DNA of 45,446 nt. Source: Thermodesulfobacteriaceae bacterium. GTDB taxonomy: Bacteria; Desulfobacterota; Thermodesulfobacteria; Thermodesulfobacteriales; Thermodesulfobacteriaceae. Shown here one piece after another: positions 38,530-45,446 of the stretch (the stretch's first letter is position 1; each line of letters begins with the position of its first letter). Made by a program: the position numbers and the translations under genes. The stretch spans positions 1 through 45,446 of the forward strand of contig WGAR01000005.1 in assembly GCA_015494725.1 (NCBI GenBank). The letters run 5' to 3'. The notes under the pieces were generated by a model, which made no database searches, was not told where the DNA came from, and saw only the letters and a list, made by a program, of their open reading frames with translations.

Positions 38530-39765
38530 ATGAGAAAAACCCTAGCCCTCGGAGCCTTAGTTTTCTGTTTTTTGGGGCTGATATTCCCTCTTCAGGCCTT
38601 AGCCCAAAAACTCATTTTTCCTAAGGATAAATTAATAGATAATTTTGATGAATTCGTGCAGACCTTCAGTTCCCGGCGGTGTCAGGCCTGTCATCCCCGG
38701 GTCTATCACCAGTGGGAGCAGTCCTATCATGCCCGTTCCCTGGTGGATTCCATCAAGCGCATGGCCAGTTTTTTCGCGGTGGGGATACCCAAGGAATGGC
38801 AGAAGCCCCTGAACAAAAAGGAGATGCTCAAGTGTTTCGATTGTCATCTACCGCAGATCCGCTATGCCACGGATCGTCTGGCCCTGGAGATAGTGGGCAT
38901 GCTCATAGAGGCGCAGAAGGCCCGGGAATCCGGGGACAAGGTCCGTTTCCAGAAGGCTTACTCCCGGCTCTCCCGTCTCAATATCACCTGTTATGCCTGT
39001 CATAACATTGTGGTGTATCGGGCCTCTCCGGGCCTGTTCGGGAAACCCGATCCCCAGACCATTTACACCTCCACTCCGAAGAAGATAAAGGCCCCCCATG
39101 CCACGGCCTTTGCCCCCACCCTGAAGACCGCGGCCTTTTGTGCCTGGTGCCATGGGATCTACGTGGCCTCAGACGGCGAAAAGACCATGTGTAATACCCT
39201 CTCCCAGAGCTATTATCATGGCTATATCGCTCTCGGAGGGCGGAAGAGCTGTCAGGAATGTCATATGTATCCTCCGGGGCGGGGGCATCGGTTCCCCGGA
39301 GCTCACGACCTGGACATGCTGCGGGAGGGGCTGGGTCTGGATGCGGAGATCCGGGGGTTCCGCTACGGGGTGGAGGAATGGGTCCCGGCGGTGGACGTGG
39401 AGGTCACCCTGATCAACCGGGCCGGGCACCGGATACCGGATGGGTGATTCTGGTCCGGCAAGGTGGTCCTGGAGGTGACCGCCAAAGATCCGTCCACCGG
39501 AAAGGTCTGGTACCGGGCCAAGCGGGAATACTTCGAGGTGGGTCTGGATATCCAGGGGCGGATGCGTTACGGGGCCTGGCAGATCAAGGAGATCCTGGAT
39601 CTCTCCCTGCCTCCGCGACTCTCCCGTCCGGAACGTTTCCTCTTTACCCTGCCCCCGGACACCCGGGAGGTGGAAGTAGGGGTGACCCTGTACTACTGTC
39701 TCAAGGACCATCAGTGTACCCCGGTGCGCCAGACGGTTAGACGCCTTCGTTATCCCCGCCTGTGA
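38530..39765 (+). CDS. pentaheme cytochrome c with in-frame TGA (candidate selenoprotein)
   Basis: This is an exported multiheme cytochrome. A signal peptide (LALGALVFCFLGLIFPLQALAQ) is followed by five CxxCH sites: CQACH (C51), CFDCH (C102), CYACH (C154), CAWCH (C204) and CQECH (C241). The frame meets TGA at codon 306 (39445-39447), directly after AGHRIPDG, then continues without frameshift for 105 codons of family-like sequence (VVLEVTAKDPSTGKVWYRAK, FEVGLDIQGRMRYGAWQIKE) to a TGA at 39765. The GHxxPxG...V.L.V.D pattern that spans the codon is usual in the C-terminal domain of multiheme cytochromes. Read-through would give 411 residues with Sec306; otherwise it is a truncated gene of 305 codons. 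ATG 38530 has GGAGG upstream. Confidence 0.8.
39457..39483 (+). promoter_or_regulatory. SECIS-like hairpin candidate after the in-frame TGA
   Basis: Starting nine bases after the TGA, GGC-(AA)-GGT pairs with ACC-GCC, with an inner CC[TGGA]GG tip; the loop G is about 24 bases from the TGA, in the range known for bacterial SECIS. A competing fold pairs TCCGG (39454-39458) with CTGGA (39469-39473). Both are weak by eye. Confidence 0.3.
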
Positions 39766-41090
39766 TGCCCGGCCGGCCCGGGAGGCTTTACGTAGCGGGT
39801 TTCGGGGATGAGTTCCGGTTCCCCGCAATGGAATCCCTGCGCGTAGGAGATTCCGTAACGGGTAAGTTCCCGCAGGATGCGTTCCTCCTCCACCTGTTCG
39901 GCTACCAGCTTAAAACCCTGTAACAGGGCGCAGTCGGAAAGGAACCCCAGGACCCGGCGATCGAACTCGTTGGTGATCAATCCCCGGATGCACCCACCGT
40001 CCACCTTAACCATATCCCAGGGAATGTCCCGTAGAAAGGAAAGATGCACTCCTTCGCTTCCGAATTTGTCCAGGCTCAGGGAGAAGCCTTCGCCCTTTAA
40101 GAAATGCAGTTTGGGGAAGAGGCTTAAGGGAGGGACGGTGCTTTGGGGATGGATTTCCAGGATGATATCCTGGGGATAGAGATCCAGCTCGCGAATCCAG
40201 GAGAGGAGATCCTGGCCCAGATCTCCCAGGATGTATTGCGGGGAGATATTTACGGCCACCCGACCTATTTCCGGGGTATTTTTGAGGAGGACCAGGGCCT
40301 TATAAAGGATCTGCCGGTCCAGGTCTTCGAAGAGTCCCAGGCCCTCCACCGAGGGAAGGAAGGTTCCGGCGGAGACGGTTCCCTCTTCGGAGATGAAACG
40401 GGCCAGGACTTCGTGAAAGACTACCTTTCCGGTGCGGATATTTAAGGCCGGCTGAAGGGCCACGGCCAGTTCTCCCCGCACGATGGCCCGAAAGATCTTC
40501 TGTTCCAGGCTTTTCTGTTCCGGACTCTCGCTACCCAGGATGACCAGAGGTTCCCGGGCCAGACGGGCCTTGGGCAGGAGCTTGAGGGTCTGGTGCAGGA
40601 GTTCCGCGGAGGGGGAGCCGCCGCACAGCACCCGGGTGATCAGGGTGGTGCGCACCGGAAAGGTCAGTTTCCCGTCGTCATAGACCAGATCCTCCACCAG
40701 TTCCTGGATGCGCTGGGCGATACGGGCCCCTTCTCCGGTCCGTTTTATGGGGGTGGCGATCCAGAAGATGTTCCGGGAGGTGGTTCCCAGCAGATCATAA
40801 ACCCGGAGGTGCTTTTTGAGGTGTTCAGCCAGAAAACTCAGGATCTTCTGCACCCCGAAGACCCCGAAGACCCCCTCCACCGCCTCCAGGCCCTGGATCT
40901 CCAGGAGGGTCAGGGCCAGAAAATACCCCTCCCGCAGACACCGGGACATCTCCGCGTTCAGGGCCCGCAGGAAGCCCCTTTCGTTGAAAAAACCGGTAAT
41001 CGGGTCTATAAGAAGGAGTTCCCGGGTGCGGGCGAGTTCCTCCTCGCACTCGGCCAGGCGTTTTTTCAGGAATCCCTGATCTTCGGGCAT
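39750..41090 (-). CDS. degenerate GGDEF-EAL protein
   Basis: This is a 446-residue cytoplasmic protein with both c-di-GMP domains eroded. The GGDEF fold is recognisable (LIDPITGFFNERGFLRALNAEM) but the GGDEF loop is replaced by GTTSRNIF. In the EAL domain the EAL motif reads EVLARF, the DDFGTG loop is LDKFGSEGV, and AEGVE is AEQVEEE, while AVNISPQYI and YAQGFHCGEPEL are kept. Loss of the DD metal pair argues against phosphodiesterase activity; it is more likely a c-di-GMP or protein-binding regulator. ATG 41090 has AAAGGT upstream. It overlaps the cytochrome end by 16 bases and is divergent from truD. Confidence 0.88.
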   Translation of the reverse strand: MPEDQGFLKKRLAECEEELARTRELLLIDPITGFFNERGFLRALNAEMSRCLREGYFLALTLLEIQGLEAVEGVFGVFGVQKILSFLAEHLKKHLRVYDLLGTTSRNIFWIATPIKRTGEGARIAQRIQELVEDLVYDDGKLTFPVRTTLITRVLCGGSPSAELLHQTLKLLPKARLAREPLVILGSESPEQKSLEQKIFRAIVRGELAVALQPALNIRTGKVVFHEVLARFISEEGTVSAGTFLPSVEGLGLFEDLDRQILYKALVLLKNTPEIGRVAVNISPQYILGDLGQDLLSWIRELDLYPQDIILEIHPQSTVPPLSLFPKLHFLKGEGFSLSLDKFGSEGVHLSFLRDIPWDMVKVDGGCIRGLITNEFDRRVLGFLSDCALLQGFKLVAEQVEEERILRELTRYGISYAQGFHCGEPELIPETRYVKPPGPAGHHRRG

Positions 41091-41129
41091 GATATACCTT
41101 TGAGTTTAGCAAAAATCAGGGGGCCGCGC

Positions 41130-42275
41130 ATGCGGATCAAGACCCGCCCCGAGGACTTTGTGGTGTACGAGGTGGCGGACATCCATCCCGAGGGGGAGGG
41201 GGAATATGCCCTCTATCGACTCTGGAAGAGGGATCTTACCACCTGGGACGTTCTGGGGGAGATCGCCCGGCGTTTGCGTCTGCGCCAGGATCTTATCGGT
41301 TACGGGGGGCTCAAAGACCGCCATGCCGTGGCCTATCAATTCGTGACCATTCCCCGGGGTCCCCGGAGGGATCTTCAGGGTCGGGGCTGGCGGCTGGAAT
41401 ATCTGGGCCAGGTCTCCTCCCCCATGAACAAGGCGCGGTTACGGGGCAATCTCTTCGAGATCATCGTGCGGGAGGTGGATCGGTCCGAGGAGGAACTGGC
41501 CCGGGAAGCGGAAGCGGTGACCCGGTACGGTATCCCCAATTATTTCGATGAACAGCGTTTCGGTTCGGTACGCCACGGCCGGGGCTTTGCCGCCCGTGAG
41601 GCCGTGTGCGGCAATTACGAAAGGGCCCTCTATCTTCTTCTGGTGGAGGGCTCGCAATACGAATACCAGCGTACCGCATCCTTCCGGGAATGTCTGCGTC
41701 GGCACTGGCCCCGGGTGGCTCCCTGCCTGGATCTGGCCCCCAGTCCCTGGGAAAGACGACTTCTGGAGTTTCTCTCCTCCCACCGCCCCAGCAAACGCAC
41801 CTTCAAAAGGGCCTTCGCCCTGGTGGATAGCGAATATCTTCTCCTGCTGGCCCAGGCCTATCAGGCCTATCTCTGGAACGAGATCCTGAAGCTCTATCTG
41901 CTCCGCAGGGGGCTGGTGCACTTTCGGTTACCCTATCTTCTGGGGGAACTCTATTTTTATCGGGAGCTTCCCCCGGAGGAAAGCGAGCTTTTTACCCTCA
42001 AACTTCCCCTTCCCAGTCCCCGACTTCGTCTTTCCGAAAGGTGGCGGGATCTCTATCAGGAGGTGCTGCGCCGGGAGGGGATCGAGGACCTTTCCCGTCT
42101 GAGGACCCTGGTGCGGGGGCTGGTCTTTAAGACCTATCCGCGCGAGGCGGTGGTCTTTCCCCGGGAGATGAGCTTCCGTTTCGAGGATCCTCGCACCGTG
42201 CGTTTGCGGTTTTTCCTCCCCCGGGGTTCTTACGCCACCCTGGTGCTCAAACGCCTTTTTCGAGCCGGGACCTAG
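41130..42275 (+). CDS. truD: tRNA pseudouridine synthase D
   Basis: TruD isomerises U13 of some tRNAs to pseudouridine. The 381-residue protein shows the TruD start (KTRPEDFVVYEV), the catalytic Asp63 in YGGLKDRHAVAYQFVTI, and GIPNYFDEQRFGSVRHGRGF, all diagnostic. ATG 41130 has CAGGGGG upstream; a much longer frame upstream is antisense to the GGDEF-EAL gene. Its TAG stop shares CTAG with the convergent iscU-like gene. Confidence 0.95.
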   Translation: MRIKTRPEDFVVYEVADIHPEGEGEYALYRLWKRDLTTWDVLGEIARRLRLRQDLIGYGGLKDRHAVAYQFVTIPRGPRRDLQGRGWRLEYLGQVSSPMNKARLRGNLFEIIVREVDRSEEELAREAEAVTRYGIPNYFDEQRFGSVRHGRGFAAREAVCGNYERALYLLLVEGSQYEYQRTASFRECLRRHWPRVAPCLDLAPSPWERRLLEFLSSHRPSKRTFKRAFALVDSEYLLLLAQAYQAYLWNEILKLYLLRRGLVHFRLPYLLGELYFYRELPPEESELFTLKLPLPSPRLRLSERWRDLYQEVLRREGIEDLSRLRTLVRGLVFKTYPREAVVFPREMSFRFEDPRTVRLRFFLPRGSYATLVLKRLFRAGT

Positions 42276-42778
42276 GACTTCTTTTCCAGAGGAGCCCCGC
42301 ACTGCATACAGAAACGCGCGGTGATGGGGTTTTCGACCCCGCAGTCCGGACAGGTCTGTTTTCGGCGGGGTTTTTGCGGGCCCTTTTCCCGACTTTGACC
42401 GGAGATGCGGGCCTCGTAATCCAGGATGGCTTCCTTTAAGGCCTTGGCTCCCAGCACCGAGCAATGCCATTTCTGTTTGGGGAGTCCGCCCAGTTCCCGG
42501 GCGATGTCTTCGTTGCGGAGGGCCTTGGCCTCCTCCAGGGTTCGGCCCTTGGCCATTTCGCTGACCACACTGGCCACGGCAATGGCCGCCACGCACCCGA
42601 AGGTCTTGTACTTCACATCCACGATGCGTCCATCCCGTACCTTGATGTAAAAGGTCATCATATCTCCGCAGGCGGGATTACCCACCTCGCCCACTCCATC
42701 GGCATCCTCCAGAGTTCCGATATTGCGGGGATGGGTGAAGTGTTCCAGGACTTTTTCCGTATATTTTTCCGTAAACAT
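42272..42778 (-). CDS. IscU/NifU-type Fe-S scaffold with C-terminal zinc ribbon
   Basis: This is a 168-residue protein. Residues 1-125 are an IscU scaffold with all three cluster cysteines and the Asp: NPAC37GD39, FGC62VAA and HC106SVLG. A charged linker (SREKGPQKPRRK) leads to a zinc ribbon CPDCGVENPITARFCMQCG (C143, C146, C157, C160) that is not part of normal IscU. ATG 42778 has AGGAGG six bases upstream. It is 19 bases after the NifS-like gene, the last gene of the operon. It should build [2Fe-2S] or [4Fe-4S] clusters; the ribbon may bind client proteins or nucleic acid (speculative). Confidence 0.92.
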   Translation of the reverse strand: MFTEKYTEKVLEHFTHPRNIGTLEDADGVGEVGNPACGDMMTFYIKVRDGRIVDVKYKTFGCVAAIAVASVVSEMAKGRTLEEAKALRNEDIARELGGLPKQKWHCSVLGAKALKEAILDYEARISGQSREKGPQKPRRKQTCPDCGVENPITARFCMQCGAPLEKKS

Positions 42779-42797
42779 AGACTTCCTCCTTGAGTCA

Positions 42798-43964
42798 TTA
42801 TTCTTTCCAGATCGGGCTCATGGCCCGCAAGCGGGCCACGGCCTGAGGCAGGACCTCGAGGACCCGTTCGATCTCCTCCTCGGTGTTCCATTCCTCCAGG
42901 GTAAGGACCAGGGATCCCTGGGCCACCACCTCGGGAAGACCGATGGCCCGGAGCACGGGCGAGGTCTTCAGGGCCTTGGAGGCGCAGGCGGAGCCGGTAT
43001 TTCCGTAGATTCCGTATGCAGCCAGGGTAAAGACCAGGGCCTCGCCCTCGATGCCCTCGAAACAGAAGCTGGCGTGTCCCGGGAGTCTTCTCTCCGGATC
43101 GCCGGTATAGTGGGTTCGGGGGACCCGGGAGAGGATCCCTTCCACCAGACGATCGCGCAACCTCCGGAGGTAGGGTCCCTTGCGGGGGAGGCGTTCCTTC
43201 AGGATCCGGGCCGCCACCCCCAGCCCGATGATTCCGGGTACGTTTTCTGTTCCGGCCCGCCAGCCTCTTTCCTGGATTCCCCCGTGAATAAGGGGCATGA
43301 TCCGGAGCCCTTTGCGAAGATAGAGGGCTCCCACCCCCTTGGGTGCTCCCAGACTGATCCCGGAAAGGGAGAGCAGATCCACGCCCAGTTCCTTTACCTG
43401 GACCGGGATCTGGCCCACCGAGGCCACGGCGTCGGTATGGAAGAAGGAACCGTTGGCGTGGGCGATCTCGGCCAGGGTGCGGATGTCCTGGATGGTGCCG
43501 ATTTCGTTGCTGGCGTGCGCTACCGAGACCAGGATCGTGTCCGGGGTGAGCATCTTTTGCAGGGTTTCGGGGTTTACGCGCCCCTTCGAATCCACCGGGA
43601 TAAGGGCCATTTCGAAGCCCAGTCTTTCCAGGAAGCGGGCGCTATTGAGAACGGAGTGATGTTCGATGGCCGAGACCAGGATACGCCGGCCTTTTTTGCT
43701 GTGGGCCAGGGCCAGCCCCTTGATGGCCAGGTTATTGGCCTCGGCCCCGCAGGAGGTGAAGATGATCTCTCCGGCTTCGGCTCCGATGAGATCCGCCACC
43801 CGGGCCCGGGCCTCCTCGATCCTTTCCCGGATCTCGCCCCCCAGGTCGTAAACCGCGGAGGGATTCCAGAACCATTCCCGGAAATAGGGCTGGATGGCCT
43901 CCCATACCTCCGGGAGAACCGGGGTGGCTGCGGCATGGTCCAGATAAATGATTTTTTCCTTCAT
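42798..43964 (-). CDS. NifS/IscS-like protein lacking the PLP lysine
   Basis: This 388-residue protein has the full cysteine-desulfurase fold: YLDHAAATPVLPEV, IEHHSVLNSARFL (H102), SVAHASNEIGTIQD, HTDAV (D178), GGIQERGWRAGTENV and the sulfur-accepting loop GNTGSAC325AS. The PLP site is eroded. Where E. coli IscS has SGHKIYGPKG, this protein has SGISLGAPKG, so the Schiff-base Lys is Ser204 and its neighbouring His is Ile203. The Gln of DATQS is Ala181 and the Thr of GATES is Ala74. Without this lysine a PLP-dependent desulfurase reaction is not expected. Archaeoglobus fulgidus IscS is a published precedent for a homologue without the lysine. It overlaps the TusA-like gene by four bases. Confidence 0.92.
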   Translation of the reverse strand: MKEKIIYLDHAAATPVLPEVWEAIQPYFREWFWNPSAVYDLGGEIRERIEEARARVADLIGAEAGEIIFTSCGAEANNLAIKGLALAHSKKGRRILVSAIEHHSVLNSARFLERLGFEMALIPVDSKGRVNPETLQKMLTPDTILVSVAHASNEIGTIQDIRTLAEIAHANGSFFHTDAVASVGQIPVQVKELGVDLLSLSGISLGAPKGVGALYLRKGLRIMPLIHGGIQERGWRAGTENVPGIIGLGVAARILKERLPRKGPYLRRLRDRLVEGILSRVPRTHYTGDPERRLPGHASFCFEGIEGEALVFTLAAYGIYGNTGSACASKALKTSPVLRAIGLPEVVAQGSLVLTLEEWNTEEEIERVLEVLPQAVARLRAMSPIWKE

Positions 43965-44239
43965 CGTTTTAACTCCGGATGTTTTTCGGTGTCCCGAACC
44001 TTTTTGATATAAAAACGGAAGAACCCCTCATCCTCCTTGAGCCCCAGGAATTCCTGACCTTTCTTGGCGCACCAGGCCGGGATATCCTCCAGGGCCCCGT
44101 CGTAATCGGTAAGGATCTCCAGGATCTGGCCCACCTCCAGTTCCTTCAAGAACTCCTCGGGCTCCAGCAGATGCATGGGACACATGCGATAAACCAGGTC
44201 CACCGTGACATCGGCCTGCATCTTCTCTACGAACTTCAT
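43961..44239 (-). CDS. TusA/SirA-like protein with CPMH motif
   Basis: This 92-residue protein has the TusA fold pattern: DLVYRMCPMHLLEPEEFLKELEVGQILEILTDYDGALEDIPAWCAKKGQEFLGLKE. TusA proteins carry persulfide on the Cys of CPxP; here it is C20-P-M-H. A second Cys lies in AWC. ATG 44239 has AGGTGAGG upstream; GTG 44248 is the alternative. It is first in the operon and coupled to the NifS-like gene, which suggests sulfur or persulfide delivery to, or in place of, the desulfurase. Confidence 0.85.
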   Translation of the reverse strand: MKFVEKMQADVTVDLVYRMCPMHLLEPEEFLKELEVGQILEILTDYDGALEDIPAWCAKKGQEFLGLKEDEGFFRFYIKKVRDTEKHPELKR

Positions 44240-44254
44240 GGCCCTCACCTTACT

Positions 44255-44266
44255 CTAGTATTCTAG
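44255..44266. promoter_or_regulatory. operator candidate over the transcription start of the Fe-S operon
   Basis: CTAG-TATT-CTAG overlaps the predicted start of transcription (near 44265); read on the minus strand it is a tandem TACTAGAA-TACTAGAG. CTAG-rich sites are uncommon, so this is likely a protein-binding site. Confidence 0.4.
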
Positions 44267-44271
44267 TAGGG

Positions 44272-44300
44272 AAAATAACCCCCTTAATTCCTATTGTCAA
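44272..44300 (-). promoter_or_regulatory. promoter of the TusA-like/NifS-like/IscU operon
   Basis: On the minus strand a perfect TTGACA (44300-44295), exactly 17 bases and TATTTT (44277-44272) precede the operon by about 33 bases. Confidence 0.6.
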
Positions 44301-44308
44301 GATAGGAA
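44288..44308. promoter_or_regulatory. perfect inverted repeat centred on the -35 box
   Basis: TTCCTAT-TGTCAAG-ATAGGAA has seven-base arms and a seven-base centre that contains the -35 hexamer of the Fe-S operon, so a bound repressor would block the promoter. Confidence 0.5.
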
Positions 44309-44358
44309 ATAGAGAAAAGGAATTTTTCCGCAGGCCGGGGCATGGTAAGCTAGGGACC

Positions 44359-45327
44359 GTGCTGGTGGTAAGGCTTCCCAACTGGTTGGGGGATGCGGTG
44401 ATGGCCACGCCGGTCCTCTCGGCTCTGGCCCGGAGGGAGGAATTTTTCCTGCTGGGGCGGGGGTTTCTGGAGCCGCTTCTGGCCTCCTTCCCCGGGGTGA
44501 GGGGTTTCATTCCGCTGGAAAACGGAAGATGGGGGGTCCTTCGAACCGCGCGGAAACTTCGGGCTTACGGGTTCCGGAGGGGGCTCCTCCTGCCCAATTC
44601 CTTCTCCTCGGCCCTGATCTTTTTCCTGGCCGGGATACCGGAACGGGTGGGCTATGCCACCGACGGGAGATCCCTGCTGTTGACCCGGCGGATCCCCCGT
44701 CCCGATGTATCCCTGCATCAGAGGGATTACTATCTGGAGCTTCTGTCTCGCTGGGGGGAGGAGGTAGAGGAGCGGGACCTGAAGCTGGTGCTTTCCCGGA
44801 GGTCCCGGGATCGGGCCGCCCGCTTCCTGCGGGGGTTAACTTTTCCCCTGGCGGTGCTGGCCCCGGGGGCCGCCTACGGTCCGGCCAAACGCTGGCCCCC
44901 GGAGCGTTTTCGGGCCCTGGCCGCCGAACTTTGCCGGCGCGGGTTCTCCGTGGTCCTGCTCGGAGGGGCCCAGGAGGCCCCCGCCGGGGAAGAACTGGCC
45001 CGGGATCTCCCCCGGGTCCTTAACCTCTGCGGGAAGACCGACCTGGCCGAAGCCGCCGCGGTGATCGAACGGGCCGCGGTCTTCGTGTCCAACGATTCCG
45101 GGCTCATGCACGTGGCGGCGGCCCTGCGCAGACCCCAGGTGGCCCTCTTCGGCTCCACCGATCTCCGGACCACCGCACCCCTTAATCCCCGCGCGGTGGT
45201 GATCCGCAAAGACCTCCCCTGTAGTCCCTGTCTTAAAAGGACCTGCCCCCAAGGGCACTATCTCTGCCTCCGGGGGATCTCCGTGGAGGAGGTCCTCCTG
45301 GCCGCACTGGAGGTGGCGGAATGCTGA
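44359..45327 (+). CDS. ADP-heptose:LPS heptosyltransferase (WaaF-like)
   Basis: This is a 322-residue GT9-family enzyme adding heptose to the inner LPS core at the cytoplasmic face. The N-terminus LVVRLPNWLGDAVMATPVL is the classic heptosyltransferase II start; VLAPGAAYGPAKRWPPERF and FVSNDSGLMHVAAALRRPQVALFGSTD form the donor site, and a late CSPCLKRTCPQGHYLCL cysteine motif is usual in WaaF. GTG 44359 is the likely start. It overlaps gmhB by seven bases, linking heptose transfer and synthesis, and confirms a Gram-negative envelope. Confidence 0.92.
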   Translation: MLVVRLPNWLGDAVMATPVLSALARREEFFLLGRGFLEPLLASFPGVRGFIPLENGRWGVLRTARKLRAYGFRRGLLLPNSFSSALIFFLAGIPERVGYATDGRSLLLTRRIPRPDVSLHQRDYYLELLSRWGEEVEERDLKLVLSRRSRDRAARFLRGLTFPLAVLAPGAAYGPAKRWPPERFRALAAELCRRGFSVVLLGGAQEAPAGEELARDLPRVLNLCGKTDLAEAAAVIERAAVFVSNDSGLMHVAAALRRPQVALFGSTDLRTTAPLNPRAVVIRKDLPCSPCLKRTCPQGHYLCLRGISVEEVLLAALEVAEC

Positions 45328-45446
45328 AACGACCGGTGGTCTTCCTGGACCGGGACGGGACCATAAACGAAGAGGTGGGCTATCTCAATCATATCTCCCG
45401 CTTGCGGCTTATCCCCGGGGCGGCCGAAGGCATAAGACGTCTTCGG
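45321..45446 (+). CDS. gmhB: HAD phosphatase, heptose bisphosphate phosphatase GmhB (5' part, runs off window)
   Basis: Only 42 codons are present. The start VVFLDRDGTINEEVGYLNH has the HAD motif I with nucleophile and acid aspartates (DRDGT), and the sequence matches D-glycero-beta-D-manno-heptose 1,7-bisphosphate 7-phosphatase, a step of ADP-heptose synthesis. ATG 45321 overlaps the heptosyltransferase stop. Histidinol-phosphate phosphatase has the same motif, but the neighbour favours GmhB. Confidence 0.85.
   Translation, partial: MLKRPVVFLDRDGTINEEVGYLNHISRLRLIPGAAEGIRRLR

Noticed and set aside
40593-41129. N-terminal extension of truD
   Set aside because: The frame is open for 179 codons upstream, but this is antisense to the GGDEF-EAL gene and TruD-like sequence begins at ATG 41130.

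Overview
The window looks like chromosome from a GC-rich, anaerobic, probably thermophilic Gram-negative bacterium close to Thermodesulfobacteria / sulfate- and sulfur-metabolising Desulfobacterota. This is inferred from gene content: rubredoxin and ferritin, two multiheme c-type cytochromes, futalosine-route menaquinone genes, ThyX, TrpB2, QueH, cofactor-independent phosphoglycerate mutase, a small siroheme reductase, a Tat-exported molybdopterin enzyme and LPS heptose genes. There is no phage, insertion sequence, CRISPR array or tRNA. Genes are packed tightly and many overlap by 1-4 bases.

Layout. 1-5676: partial uvrA, then divergent signalling genes (HDOD-GGDEF, chemoreceptor) and an iron/redox group (rubredoxin, zinc-ribbon protein, ferritin). 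5673-12390 (minus): zapB-like, zapA, 6S RNA, rny, ymdB, mqnB, mqnD, tolQ, plus a DUF4139-type exported protein. 12468-19721 (plus): hypothetical protein, dut, thyX, two methyltransferases, then a Tat-exported ferredoxin-molybdopterin fusion enzyme with an exported transglutaminase-like protein. 19718-24281: UspA tandem protein, FAM173-like methyltransferase, trpB2, RNase P RNA, nitronate-monooxygenase-like enzyme. 24370-31490: a leaderless small gene, then a long minus run dnaN-gyrB-octaheme cytochrome-DUF6485-rsfS-gpmI. 31491-31740: a non-coding region that I read as a candidate replication origin. 31799-35503: UvrD/PcrA helicase, ECF-type ATPase, PilZ-like protein. 35454-37527 (minus): zinc-ribbon protein, ferredoxin and small siroheme reductase behind a perfect FNR-type box. 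37663-39765: queH, DUF2905, and a pentaheme cytochrome interrupted by an in-frame TGA. 39750-45446: degenerate GGDEF-EAL protein, truD, a minus operon of TusA-like / NifS-like / IscU-zinc ribbon, then heptosyltransferase and the start of gmhB.

Most noteworthy: (1) a Fe-S assembly operon at 42272-44239 whose NifS-like protein has lost the PLP-binding lysine and other PLP contacts while keeping its sulfur-accepting cysteine, paired with an IscU carrying an extra zinc ribbon and a TusA-like protein with CPMH instead of CPxP; (2) a pentaheme cytochrome whose reading frame continues about 105 codons past a TGA, which suggests selenocysteine; (3) six WWTCCACC-type boxes on an exact 12-bp register beside dnaN; (4) an FNR-type palindrome centred about 41.5 bases before a predicted start of transcription of the siroheme-reductase operon; (5) all seven convergent gene junctions lack a terminator-sized gap, and four share one stop tetranucleotide.
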